Source of the DNA: Takakia lepidozioides
Lineage: Eukaryota > Streptophyta > Takakiopsida > Takakiales > Takakiaceae
DNA: 64,000 nucleotides
Direction of reading: 5' to 3'
NCBI GenBank assembly: GCA_030704615.1
Contig: CM060733.1
Location: 11,406,001 to 11,470,000 of the forward strand
Below, one piece after another: positions 54,711 to 64,000 of the stretch. The notes below the pieces were generated by a model, which saw only the letters and a list, made by a program, of their open reading frames with translations, made no database searches and had not been told where the DNA came from. Position 1 is the stretch's first letter, and each line of letters starts with the position of its first letter. The position numbers and the translations under genes were made by a program.

Positions 54711-55760
54711 AGGCCATGTGCCATCGTCAAAGCTGAAATTGTACTAGTTGTCATTCTGACCATTGCCCTAGTGGACATGTATGCCAAATGTGGTGCCCTG
54801 CAGCAAGCCTGATGCAAAGGGAGAGTTCGACAACATGGCTAAATGAGATGTGGTGTTGTGGACTGCCATGATTGTAAGGTGTGTGTAGCATAGGTGTGGG
54901 AGTAAGGCTTTGGAAACCTAAGAACAAATGATGTGGGAAAGGATGAAGCCAAACCAGGTCATGTTCATTTGTGTTTGTTAATATGCATATGTGAGCCTAG
55001 CAGCCCTGGGAAGGGGCCAAGAGGTTCATGGTGACATCATCAAAGCTGGAATTGTACCTGATGTCATTCTGAACATTCCCCTAGTGTACATGTATGTCAA
55101 ATGCAAGCCTGGTAGCCCTGGAAAGGACGCAAAGGTCCATTATCAAATCTGGAATTGTACCACTAGATGTCACTCTAAACACTGCCTTGGTGGATATGTA
55201 TGTCAAATGCACGCCTGGCAGCCCTGAAAAAGGGTACAGAGGTCCACGGTGATATTGTCAAAGCTGGTATTGTATCTGATGTGATTCTGAACGTTGCCGT
55301 AGTGGACATGTATGCCAAGGTTGCAGGGTGCAACTACAAGGATACATGGCTGTTTTGATAATATGGCTGAATGAGATGTGGTACCAGCCTAGCCCATAAT
55401 TGCACTTAACTAGAGTAGGCAATGAGTGAAGACGGGGTTTGTGATGACATCGTCCAAGCTGGAATTAAACAAATGTTGTTCTGAACTATGCCTTTGTGGA
55501 CTTGTATGCCAAATTGGGGTGCATGGAGGATGATGATCCCAGGATATGCACAACAGCGGCGCGGGATCGAGGCCCTTTGGAGAGGTCTATGAGCAAGTGG
55601 TGTGGGAAGGGATACTGCAGCGCAACCACATCGCGTTTGTTACATTTGCAACATGTGTGCAAGCCTGGCAGCCCTGCAAAATAGCAAAGAGGTTCGTGGT
55701 AACATCGTCCAAGCTGGAATTGTACTAGATGTCGATCTGAACTTTGACATGATGCCAATG
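54711..55760 (+). pseudogene. string of degenerate PPR segments
   Basis: At least five imperfect copies of a ~100-250 bp block encode IVKAGIVPDVILNxALVDMYAKC-like PPR sequence. Examples are SLAALGRGQEVHGDIIKAGI at about 54990-55048 and VDMYAKCGAL at about 54770. Copies lie near 54730, 55010, 55120, 55240, 55450 and 55660, separated by AGCCTGGCAGCCCTG-type junctions. Each has lost frame. They derive from one PPR source by local duplication. Confidence 0.7.
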
Positions 55761-55764
55761 TGAC

Positions 55765-56700
55765 AACAAGAAAGTATCCAAAAACCGGTCACAGAGACGA
55801 GGAGAAGTTGTGGAATGGTGAGACAACCGAGGGAAAAAGGTTAATGCCTGTTAGATTATAGAGGGCAGACGCAATTCAGCATAGGAACTAGTGTGATAAG
55901 CTGAGTTGGGTGTTTCCTAGAACAAATCTAGGCTGTCATTATCAGCTGCAAGGCAAGGAAGTATGCATGATTTGTGCAGAAGCAGTGATAGCTGAAAGAG
56001 CAGGGATAGAGTATGGGTCCAGATTCATCCAAGAGGGCCAGATTTCAAGCACATGATTACCTATGATTACCTGTGGATTTAGCTATAAGAAACCTGCATG
56101 GGTAGATGGTGAATTGGAAGCCGTAGGAGTAGCGGCACAATTGATAAAATCAAGCACTGCTAATAAAGGCACCTTCTTCAACACATTTCACCCTGTTTTT
56201 CCCTCTTATTAGAACCGGCCCTAAATTTCAATGTCTGCAAGTTAGCTGGTTGAGTGAATCTAGTTTGGAGTGACTTTGACATGATATTGCCAATGTGACA
56301 ACAGGAAAGTATCGAAAAACAGTTAACGGAGATGAGGGGAAGCTGTGGAATGAATACTTTTCTGACCCCAGTCAATGGTGGGACAATCGAGGCAAAAAGG
56401 TAAATGCCTGTTGGATTACAGAGAGTAGCAGATGCAATTGAGAATAGGAACTAGTGTGGTAAGTTGAGTTGGGTGTTTGCTGGAACAAATGTAGGTTGTC
56501 ATTGTCAGCTGCTAACAGCAATGCAAGGATATATGCATGATCTGTGCAGAGGCATGGATAGCTGAAGGAGCAGGGATAGAGTGTGGGTCCAGATCATCCA
56601 AGAAAAGCCGGATTTCAAGCTCCAGATTACCGATGATTCCCTGTGGAAGGATAGCTACAAGAAACCTGCATGGGTAGATGGTCATGGGTAGATGGTAGAT
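55765..56700 (+). pseudogene. OSB-like exon fragments in the right half of the CACTA element
   Basis: Segments with DEEKLWN (about 55800), RGPDFKHMITYDYLWI...YKKPAWVDG (56025-56110), GDEGKLWNEYFSDPSQWWDN (56327-56385) and a second SYKKPAWVDG (about 56655) repeat the order seen at 20.7-22.9 kb. The block from 55800 to 56150 is duplicated at 56330-56690. PDFKH and WWDNR are key OSB PDF-motif residues. Confidence 0.7.
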
Positions 56701-57186
56701 AGTTTGGAGTGATTTTGACATGATACTGCCAAAGTGACAATAAAAAAGTATCCATGTAACAGTAGCAGACGCAATTCAGCATAGGCACTAAAGGCAAACT
56801 CTCCTTCCCCGGAAGGGTGTGTTTTGGTATATGAGCGAATAAATATTTTATCTAAGAATATAATTTCAAAAATTCGTTATTTAATAATGTGTCACTGTCC
56901 CATGTTGGTCAAAAGTAATAATAATTATAATAATTATAGTAATTGTAATAACAATAAATTAAATCCCCAAACCCTCCCCCACAGCGACGCGTGTCAATTG
57001 ACATGATGAACCACGTGTCAAAATCACGATGCGACACATGCTGACATCTGATTCCCTCCTCTGCAGTCGGATGGCGTCGCAGTCTGACACGCGGCGTGTT
57101 CTGTAGAGAGCACGTGTCTCTCTTACACAGCGGCTGACATGGACCCGTTCAGTCATTCAGTAAAGCCAGCAATCTGTTGTAGTGAT

Positions 57187-57390
57187 CACCTCGTCCGTCT
57201 CACCATGCCAACGAGCTCCTGTATTATCAAGCTCACTTGTGCATGGATTGCGACTCAATCCATCCGCATCCCGGTTGACTATTCCGGCTCGATGCACCAC
57301 CTGGAAGTCGTACTCTTGAAGCATAAGTGCCCACCGTGCAAGCTTCTCTGTAAGCTTGTCAACAGGTGGACTAGGGCTAGGCAGGTCCAA
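57187..57390 (-). pseudogene. gypsy RNase H end (family A, minus strand)
   Basis: The minus strand encodes DKLTEKLARWALMLQEYDF, then VVHRAGIVNRDADGLSRNPC, the conserved end of a gypsy RNase H. It starts with DKLT, the residue that should follow WLMES of the plus-strand fragment ending at 50703. It is cut on its other side by the CACTA element. With 51468-53064 it formed one continuous pol before that insertion. Confidence 0.88.
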
Positions 57391-57399
57391 CAGTGAACC

Positions 57400-57652
57400 T
57401 GAGGTTCAAGGCCTGCATGGAAGTGACAGTTTTCCTCAAAATGCCTAGAAACTTGAAGCGAGAGTGCAAGACGAGGGAGAGAAGAGAGAGAAGAGAGGAG
57501 AGAGAAGAGCAAAAAAGAGACGAGAGATATCTGGATGAATGAATCTAATGGATGAATCATTATATTCATCCATCCGGTCCTTTACCACTCTAGGCTTTCT
57601 GCCAAGTGTGTTGAGTGTCCACTGATTCTCCTTACTTGCCTTACAACGTCCT
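57400..57652. other. spacer
   Basis: Purine-rich GAGAGAAGAGAG sequence (57470-57520) and an ATGAATC/ATTCATCC dyad. A TTTGCAG acceptor at 57651-57657 precedes the next gene, so its first exon may lie here or be missing. Confidence 0.35.
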
Positions 57653-57657
57653 TTGCA

Positions 57658-60600
57658 GCAACAGAAGGAGTTACAGCAAAAGCTTTGGACAATGAGTAGC
57701 TCTGGACAAAAATTTCCATGCTATTGTGCAAGGTGCAAAGGGGCTCATATGTCAAAGAGGACTATATACAGGCATATGAATTCTGAAGACGTATTCGTGA
57801 ATGAGGTGGAAGAGGAAGCCCTCACAGCACCAGTTCTTGACCCTCAAGACAACACATCTTCAGAAGGTGCACATGGCCCTTCTTCTAGTGAGGAACATCC
57901 ATCTTGCGAACTTGACCTTCAAGGGAGAATGTCCTCAGGTTCACTTGACCCTTCTTCTAGTGAGGCAGCTCCATCTTGTGAAGCTCGAGCTTTAACCCTG
58001 GAAGAAGTCCTCACCAACAAAATCGTAGAGCTTCAGGACAAGTGGGACGAGAGTCACGTACCCCTTAATCTGCAAGACTTCATGTTACACGAATTATTTG
58101 GCTCATTGCAAGAAGAGCCCAAAGTTCTCGAAGATGGGAGTGTCGATTACAATGCCTTATCAACTGGCAGATTGTTGACAATGGTTGGTTCAGAGGGATT
58201 CAGGGGGTTCGTACCACCGACTTCATGGAAAAAACTTCGTCACTTGTATAAAGGGTTGGGGTTGGTAGCGACAGAGAGGTGGCGTTTGTGTACTGGGGAC
58301 ACAGAAACACCACATGCTCCCCACCTCATGCCACCTAGTGATGAGGAATCATACGAAGGCTCTGAGATGGTGCCTTGTAGGTGTGAGCCTACTTCTGGAA
58401 AGAAATTTAAAAGGGACTACGCAAGATGTTCTGACAGATGTCCAATCTGCTCACAAATGAGGAAAAACATCCTAGCTTTTGACTACATACCTATTGGACC
58501 GCTGCTAGCAAGCCTATGCAAAAGTAGGACCATTTGTGAAAAGATGTTGAGTACGTGGAGGGCCAGGGACAGATGGTTGGGAAAAGATTCCAATTTTTCG
58601 CTAGAGCATATCAAGGAGCATTTTGATGGGAGCAAGTTTCGTGAATACCAGGCCTTCTGGAACCCAGAGGCAGAGTGGGAGGCCCCTATAATATGTCCCA
58701 ATAAGAATTGTTCCCAGGTGTTCAGGACATTTCCTGCATCTAAAAGGTGCAAGGAAGTAATTCAACATTGGGATTTAGAGACAGACCACTACACCTTCGC
58801 GTGCTCGGAGTGTGCCAGTCAGATTCATGTCCCAAGGCGCATGTTGAAGGTAAGTCATTTGCAGTTCATATTGGTATATATTTCTTTGCTTCCAAGCCGT
58901 AGGTGTGTCCTTATTTAGTATGTATCTTTGGTTCTTTGAAATGTTTCCAGGTCCAATTTTAATCTTGTTTGCATGTGCAGGGTGATCCAGGCAATTTCGG
59001 ATTGATGCTGCATTGGGATGGTTTTTCGACAGCAAAGACAAGTCCCAAGAGCTGCTGGACTGTGGACGTGATGATATTGAATTTTGGTAAAGACAACACA
59101 ATGGATCCTTTGCCTGTCATGTTCAAGATGACAACGTGTTGACAACATTCTTGGAGCCTCTGATGACAGATTTGGAACGTATGTTTGTGGATGGATTCCC
59201 AGTCCACTACTCATATCCTGCGGGATTCATTAGCGAGTACCTTTCCAATGCCGATTCAATTACCTTGAGGGCCATGCTAATGGTTTGGACTGGTGACCAC
59301 CCTGCTCAGTGCAAGGTGGGTGGAATGAAGAGCGGGGGCTACTCAGGTTGTCGACGCCACTACATGGCATCCAGGTGGCGGGCTAGATCTACCAACAGGG
59401 GTTTGGTGGAGTACCATGACAACAGATTGCATATGAGACACCCACCTGACATGCGGCTTGCGAAAAACATGGCACTTTCCGTGAGAGAATGGCAGAAACT
59501 ACCTGATGGCAGAAGAAAGGAAGAAGTTGCTCGTGAAGCAGGCATTTCAGGGAATTCATGTCTTTGGAGATTGTATGATTTATATGGCTTCGATGTATCT
59601 CGTGATTTGACGTACGATGTCATGCACACCTTGACGTTGTGTATATTCAAGTAGTACGTTCATATGCTGGTAAAGTATGCCGGAAAAAATAGTATAGAAT
59701 CATTGGGATTCTACAAGGCAGAGGAGTACCAGATCTTCGTCATGTGGTGCTTGCCACACGTGTTGGATCATCTTAATCTGGGATTGGACTCTATTTTGGG
59801 TGGGACAGGTGTGATCCTCACTGAGATTGGAAGGTTGTTTTACACACACAGTCGAAGGTACGGTTGGACAACTCAGAGCTTGAAGAATGCACGAGAGTTA
59901 TTGGCAGCATGGCGTGTTCGCTTGGAAGAGAGTGTTGGGCCAAACTCTGCTCCGTTGGAACATGCTGCAGGTAAACAATTCAGTTTTATTTGCATCAGAT
60001 CTTGCATCAGATCTTACTACTCTTGCCAATGAAGTTACATTTGTTTTGTTTGTGGAGTTGTTGTTTTGCAATCCATTGAATGATGACAGGGTCATGTGTC
60101 TATCTCTATGTAAAATTCAAGGGTCATCTAATATGTGATATGCCCTTGTATAGGGAGCAGAGAGCTATTGGATGATGTGGAAAGGCATGGATGCCACGAC
60201 ATTTTTTGGTGCTACTCATTTGAGAGGGAAGTTTCTAGGGTTGTGAACATCTCATCCAACCAGTTGAATAGTGAGGTCACTTACACCAATTACTATGCCA
60301 GGAAATGCTTTACAATGGTTCACAAGGCAGTCCATTTGGACCATGATGGATTATTCTTGGATCGGAGAGCATTGAAACACGTGCACCAATACCTTCAAGT
60401 TCCCATGGATGTGCGCCGTGTGATGGGTGAGGATTTAACAGTGTGTGAATCATGGCATGAAGACTGTGTGGTGGTTGTACCCTCTCAGGAAATTGCTCGA
60501 GTGGTTTGGAAGTTGGTGCAATGGCTGCCACCTTGCCCTTGCAAGCAAATCATCCTTGGGAAGGGCATCATTGTGGGACAAAAGAAAGCACTTCCAACAC

Positions 60601-61490
60601 CAATCCTGGAAGACACGAGTTTGTACTTGCGGCAGTTCTGGAGCAGCCTTGGCATTATGACTAATGAGAACTCGCAACTCTTTCAGAGTTCAGTGCAAGG
60701 ATTCACATTTCTGATGCTCAATGGGAAGGAATATCGAGTTGATGATTCAGTGGTTGTTGAGCTACCTGATGAGGCTTATGAAGGCCACTCATGGACATGG
60801 AAGGCAAAGATCACCCGATTCTTCATTCATGAATTCTATGGTGATAGGAGGGTTTTCTTCCAAGGTGAGTACACAATACAACAATGTCATCGTCATCATC
60901 TGCTGTGGCTCTCAAGGACAACCGTACTAGTATGGTTGTCTTGCAACCATGTCCACAGAGGTAGCCTGGTAATGACATCAGACCCACGCACCTCCTAATG
61001 CACAAATTCATCCCACTCCCTATAGTAGGGCAAAATAGGGGGCATGTTGTTGCGTATGAGTTGGAGGATATTTCACCCCAGGAGCATCTGTTCCAACCAG
61101 GAATGCCCGGCTGCCCGCTGCCAAACAGGGGATATAGTGATGGTCAGGAATAATGGTTCCCAATCGTTCTCGGCGGCTGTGGTGAGGAGTGTGTCTGGAC
61201 CCAGGTTCACGGTCGACTCTCCAGCTGAAGAAGAAAGTATGAGGATAGAAATTGCAGTAGGGCCACTTGTGGAGCGGGATTATTTTGTTGGTGAGGTGGA
61301 TTTAGGCATGCTGGAGGTTGTTGGCCAACGGACTGGCATCCTCAAGCGGTACAGGGCCTCTGGAATCATCAGCACAAGATCTTGGCACTCTCTTGAAAGA
61401 GTGCTGCACGATGCCCAAGTTACACGTCGTCACAATGAGGAATCTATTGAGTGGGCATGGCGAGATAGTTTGGTTTGCACCAGTAGGTGA
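57658..61490 (+). pseudogene. Tnp2/KDZ-like transposase gene, spliced, mildly damaged
   Basis: Exon 1 (to 58849) begins after a CAG acceptor and encodes FPCYCARCKGAHMSKRTIYRHM, the N-terminal finger typical of Tnp2/Plavaka-type transposases. A Ser/Glu-rich linker and a CRCEP...CPICSQM cluster follow. Intron 58850-58980 (GT-AG). The next exon has LHWDGFSTAKTSPKSCW, where Tnp2 proteins carry the first catalytic Asp. It continues through DNVLTTFLEPLMTDLERM, VWTGDHPAQCKVGGMKSGGYSGC and YDVMHTLTLCIFK. Later exons are to 59970, 60154-60864 and about 61044-61490. The C-terminus (EYRVDDSVVVELPD...WTWKAKITRFF) resembles a BAH- or Tudor-like barrel. Defects are a frameshift with TGA near 59130 and a TAG at 59652. 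It belongs to the CACTA/KDZ supergroup; terminal repeats were not found. Confidence 0.7.
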
Positions 61491-61499
61491 AAATAGGGT

Positions 61500-62385
61500 G
61501 CCAGTGTTTCTGCTGGTGCATATATTCATGACACCACAGGATTTTTGGAAATCAGCTGCTCTTTCTGGTTGGCCTCAACCTCACGACCCCTGCGTATGCA
61601 GCAACATCGCAGCCCACCATCCCTGTCTTCACATTTCTATTGGCACTGGCTTTTGGGTCAGTTTTACCTTTCTTCATTGTCATGGTATTAGCTTCTCTTT
61701 CAATAGCAATGTCCATCGTTGGCCTAATTTTTAGGAGAAGCAGGCTGTTGCATATGCATATGTCACTAGAAGAGAAACCGGCTTTTTCCACGGCTCTGCC
61801 ATCTCACACCTGGCACATTCCACGGCTTTTATCACGGGTCTGTAGACTGAGCCAAGGTGTGGGTCTACATATGCCCTAACTGTGGGGTGTCTCACATGTG
61901 GTCCACACCCCAGGCAAGAACGGTGTGAAAACAGCCATGACCGTGGCAGGGGTTGGCTTAGTTTACATGGCATGTTACACACCTGTGTGAAATGGGACCA
62001 TACAATTATTTCCACTGATTGTGGTGTATGGGTTTAGTTAGTACTCCGCTGCAAATGGAATAAATCATGAACTTCAGAAATCTGCCCTCGGAAAGACGAA
62101 GAGGTGGTCGTCGCACTTTGCAATGTAAACCGAATGCAATGCAAGCTTAACAGTCCTCATATTATGATTGAAGGGAGTCAAATTAAGTGTGACCATATCA
62201 GTGCAGGGACATAAATATGAATCATTCAACATTGTAAAGCTAGAGGTAAAGGTAGAGCTAGTACATGGTACCTTTAAAACTTGTTGCAGAGTGCAAAAGG
62301 TTTAAAGATCAAAGTGCAAAAGGTTTAATTTTTTTTGCAAAAGTTGCTTGTAGGGATTGCAAAAGGTCAATTTAAAAAAAAAGTT
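61500..62385. other. no recognised gene
   Basis: Immediately after the Tnp2-like gene some frame-shifted coding sequence may continue (about 61500-61570). A hydrophobic frame at 61552-61879 is open on both strands and not supported. T/A-rich sequence follows. Confidence 0.35.
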
Positions 62386-62743
62386 GCCCATCCCGGTAGC
62401 TGTGAACAGAGGGTTGGGACTTAGACCGAGCGAGCAGGAGGGAGAGAGAGAGGGCTGGGACTTAGAGCAGCGAGCGGGAGGGAGGGCAAACATGGGAGGC
62501 CCGCAGATGGAGCAACCTTCGCATCTGAAAAGCAAGCAACCCGACAAACGCTAGGGTATGTGTGCGAGGACTAGGTGTCGGCTGAGAGCTCGCCGTTCTG
62601 GGGAGAGTCAGCTTGGTCTTAGGTCAAGGACAATGTGGTGAGGGCACCTTCTTCTTCGACCTATTTCAGCCTGTTTTGCGCTCTCATCAAACTCAGCCTT
62701 AAATTTGTAGCACGGAGCAGAGCTGGCATGAGTTTTTAAAGAT
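62386..62743 (+). repeat. copy of the OSB 5' leader repeat, truncated
   Basis: GTTGCCCATCCCGGTAGC, a GAGCGAGCGGGAGG-rich leader, ATGGGAGGCCCGCAG and GGAGAGTCAGCTTGGTC match 53780-54000. The following GAGCAGAGCTGGCATGAG segment matches 54057-54075. The match stops abruptly at 62743, in the codons for KDP, where the family M gene starts. The junction marks an insertion or recombination point. Confidence 0.75.
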
Positions 62744-64000
62744 CCTACTGCCGTTGTGTCTTCAGAACAGAAGGTGAAGTGGCTACAGATATGGAACTCC
62801 GATCCCACTGTTAGGGATACCCACATGTTCCCCAGGCCGGAGAAAGAGAAGAAGACCAAGCGTGTCATTCCTGTTAGTGACAATGTGCTGGACACATGAC
62901 TTCACAAGGCCACTTACTGGAGCCAGGTATGATGTCCTTTGTTGTGTCACTTTCTTTTCACTTTTTCTATCATTCTTTTTCCATGTTACATTGGTTGTGA
63001 TTGTTTTTGTGTTCATTCTTGCTTTTGTATTGGTCTGCAGTTGGAGGAAAGGGCCCGGTCGGTTCTACATACGCAGCTGGCTGACTATGGGATCACCATG
63101 ACAGAACCGAAGGTCTCCTTCCAAGCATACATGAGGAAATGGAGAGCCACAGTGTGGCAATCTTGTTTCTTCAGAGAGTTCAGCAAGGATGCTGGCATCA
63201 GTCGAACAAATGAGCTTGACCAGCAAGAGAAAGGAGAGGAAGCCAGGAAACGATGCCTTTACAGGTGCAAAATGGACTGTGCTTCTTTGTTTTGCATAGA
63301 CGCAATCTCCGCCATCCAACCTATTTTTGGTTGGCTCATATGAGTTTGTGGTGGAGTGTAATGTGTCGCATACTCTTTTAGGGGGTCTTCGTGATAGGGT
63401 GGAAAAGCTGGGAGACAATATCTGCATTGCATAATGAGGTTGTCTCTGATCCTGCAGGTACATAAAGTATGTTCTCATGGCAGAGAACTGCTTGGACAAA
63501 CATCCTGATTTCGTGGACCTTTGGCTTGTCCCTGCTGGCAACCTGACCATGTTTACTACGGGGATCTTGCATGACTGGGGCCCGGACCATCTTTCTACTT
63601 GTGGTTGGTATTTGGATTGCCCTACTTCAGAGACCCCAGCTCAAGAGGTGTCTTTGAGGAGAGAGAATGAGCGTATAGCAGCTACCGCCGCAGCAGCCGA
63701 CCTCGACATTCATGAGAGAAATTTGAGGACTCTTGCAGAGAAGGAGCCTCCCGCTCAGGATACACCGGGTAAAGGTAGAAAGGCAAAAGGAAAGGATATT
63801 GCTAGTGGTGTGGGGAAAGGAAGGGGTAGGGGGAAGGGGGCACAAGGGCAGGTAGGTGGGCATGGAAGTGTTGCAGATACTGGCCCTCTGGTGGTTGTCC
63901 AGCAGACTCCACCGCATGGTAGGGGATGCGGGAGAAAGAACAAGGGGGTGGTTGATCCCAAGGACCCGTACTATGCAGTGGAGCATCCCACGAGGGTCAT
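62744..64000 (+). pseudogene. family M gene, copy 2, cut by the window end
   Basis: Exons: 62744-62926, 63041-63264 and 63458 to beyond the window, with GT-AG introns in phase. Exon 1 encodes VKWLQIWNSDPTVRDTHMFP and has one in-frame TGA (about 62897) that reads as a mutated CGA. Exon 2 encodes ERARSVLHTQLADYG and WRATVWQSCFFREF. Exon 3 opens YIKYVLMAENCLDKHPDF, continues to HLSTCGWYLD and then a Gly/Lys-rich basic tract (KGRKAKGKD, GKGRGRGKG). The exon 2/3 junction and the (M/I)KYVL...HL..C.WYLD pattern match copy 1 at 31 kb. The putative methyltransferase part would lie beyond 64000. Function unknown. Confidence 0.6.

Larger units (their letters stand above)
53065..57184. mobile_element. 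complete CACTA element carrying host-gene fragments
   Basis: CACTACAACAGATTGC (53065-53080) and its exact complement GCAATCTGTTGTAGTG (57169-57184) form 16-bp terminal inverted repeats. ATC flanks both sides (53062-53064 and 57185-57187), the 3-bp target duplication expected of CACTA/EnSpm elements. Subterminal regions contain repeated GTCATGAC and TGCGACxxx words. No Tnp2-type transposase is inside, so it is non-autonomous. The cargo is a SINE (53520-53732), OSB-like pieces and a string of PPR pieces, all decayed. It sits between the RNase H and integrase halves of the family A gypsy element. Confidence 0.92.

Noticed and set aside
53065-61490. Joining the CACTA ends and the Tnp2-like gene into one autonomous element
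   Set aside because: The right TIR with its ATC duplication closes at 57184, before the transposase gene begins, and gypsy RNase H sequence lies between them. The gene therefore belongs to a different insertion.
61552-61879. Hydrophobic frame suggesting a membrane protein
   Set aside because: Open on both strands, no start context, and no neighbours in frame. Not distinguishable from chance.

Overview
The window looks like nuclear DNA of a land plant with a large, repeat-rich genome. A fern or another seed-free vascular plant is my best guess, but it is a guess. Supporting points are spliced genes with GT-AG introns, an auxin-type tryptophan aminotransferase (TAA1/TAR family), remnants of pentatricopeptide-repeat (PPR) and organellar single-stranded-DNA-binding (OSB) genes, and Ty3/gypsy, LINE, SINE, MULE, CACTA/Tnp2 and small inverted-repeat elements nested in one another. 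I can reconstruct only one clearly intact host gene: a five-exon, 412-codon TAA1/TAR-like gene on the minus strand at 11759-13848.

Layout. 0-9 kb: decayed coding remnants, a TTAA-flanked piggyBac-type MITE (1669-2498) inserted in an AT-rich minisatellite, a minus-strand LTR (3611-4197), PPR fragments and a SWIM-finger fragment. A second minisatellite copy at 8560-8832 preserves the empty insertion site. 9-20 kb: the aminotransferase gene, a tRNA-derived SINE, a long foldback element and mostly unassigned sequence. 20.7-23 kb: decayed OSB exon copies, one interrupted by an internally deleted LINE. 23.4-27.8 kb: a spliced, slightly damaged transposase-like gene with BED-like fingers and an AT-hook. 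28.2-29.3 kb: a LINE 3' end.

31-44.4 kb is the most unusual stretch. It holds a spliced gene with permuted methyltransferase-like motifs, about 20 copies of a CpG-rich 22-bp palindrome (an array plus copies inside that gene's introns), two paralogous small genes pointing away from each other, a 19-unit satellite with a strict 116-bp period in which every unit carries a 36-bp hairpin, and a MULE-type transposase gene with a SWIM finger. The two palindrome families share the 12-bp core TGCGGTGCCGCA.

44.7-64 kb: a 5'-truncated chromovirus; CG-rich and inverted-repeat elements; a second gypsy lineage whose integrase ends in a PHD finger, split into opposite orientations and interrupted by a complete 4.1-kb CACTA element (53065-57184) with perfect TIRs and an ATC target duplication, loaded with OSB and PPR host fragments; a Tnp2-like transposase gene (57.65-61.5 kb); and, at the right edge, a second member of the gene family seen at 31 kb, cut off by the window end.

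Most genes here belong to mobile elements and carry stops or frameshifts, many of them explicable as C-to-T changes. The functional hypotheses (element-encoded methyltransferase, palindromes as recognition or regulatory sites) are inference from position and motif content and have not been tested.
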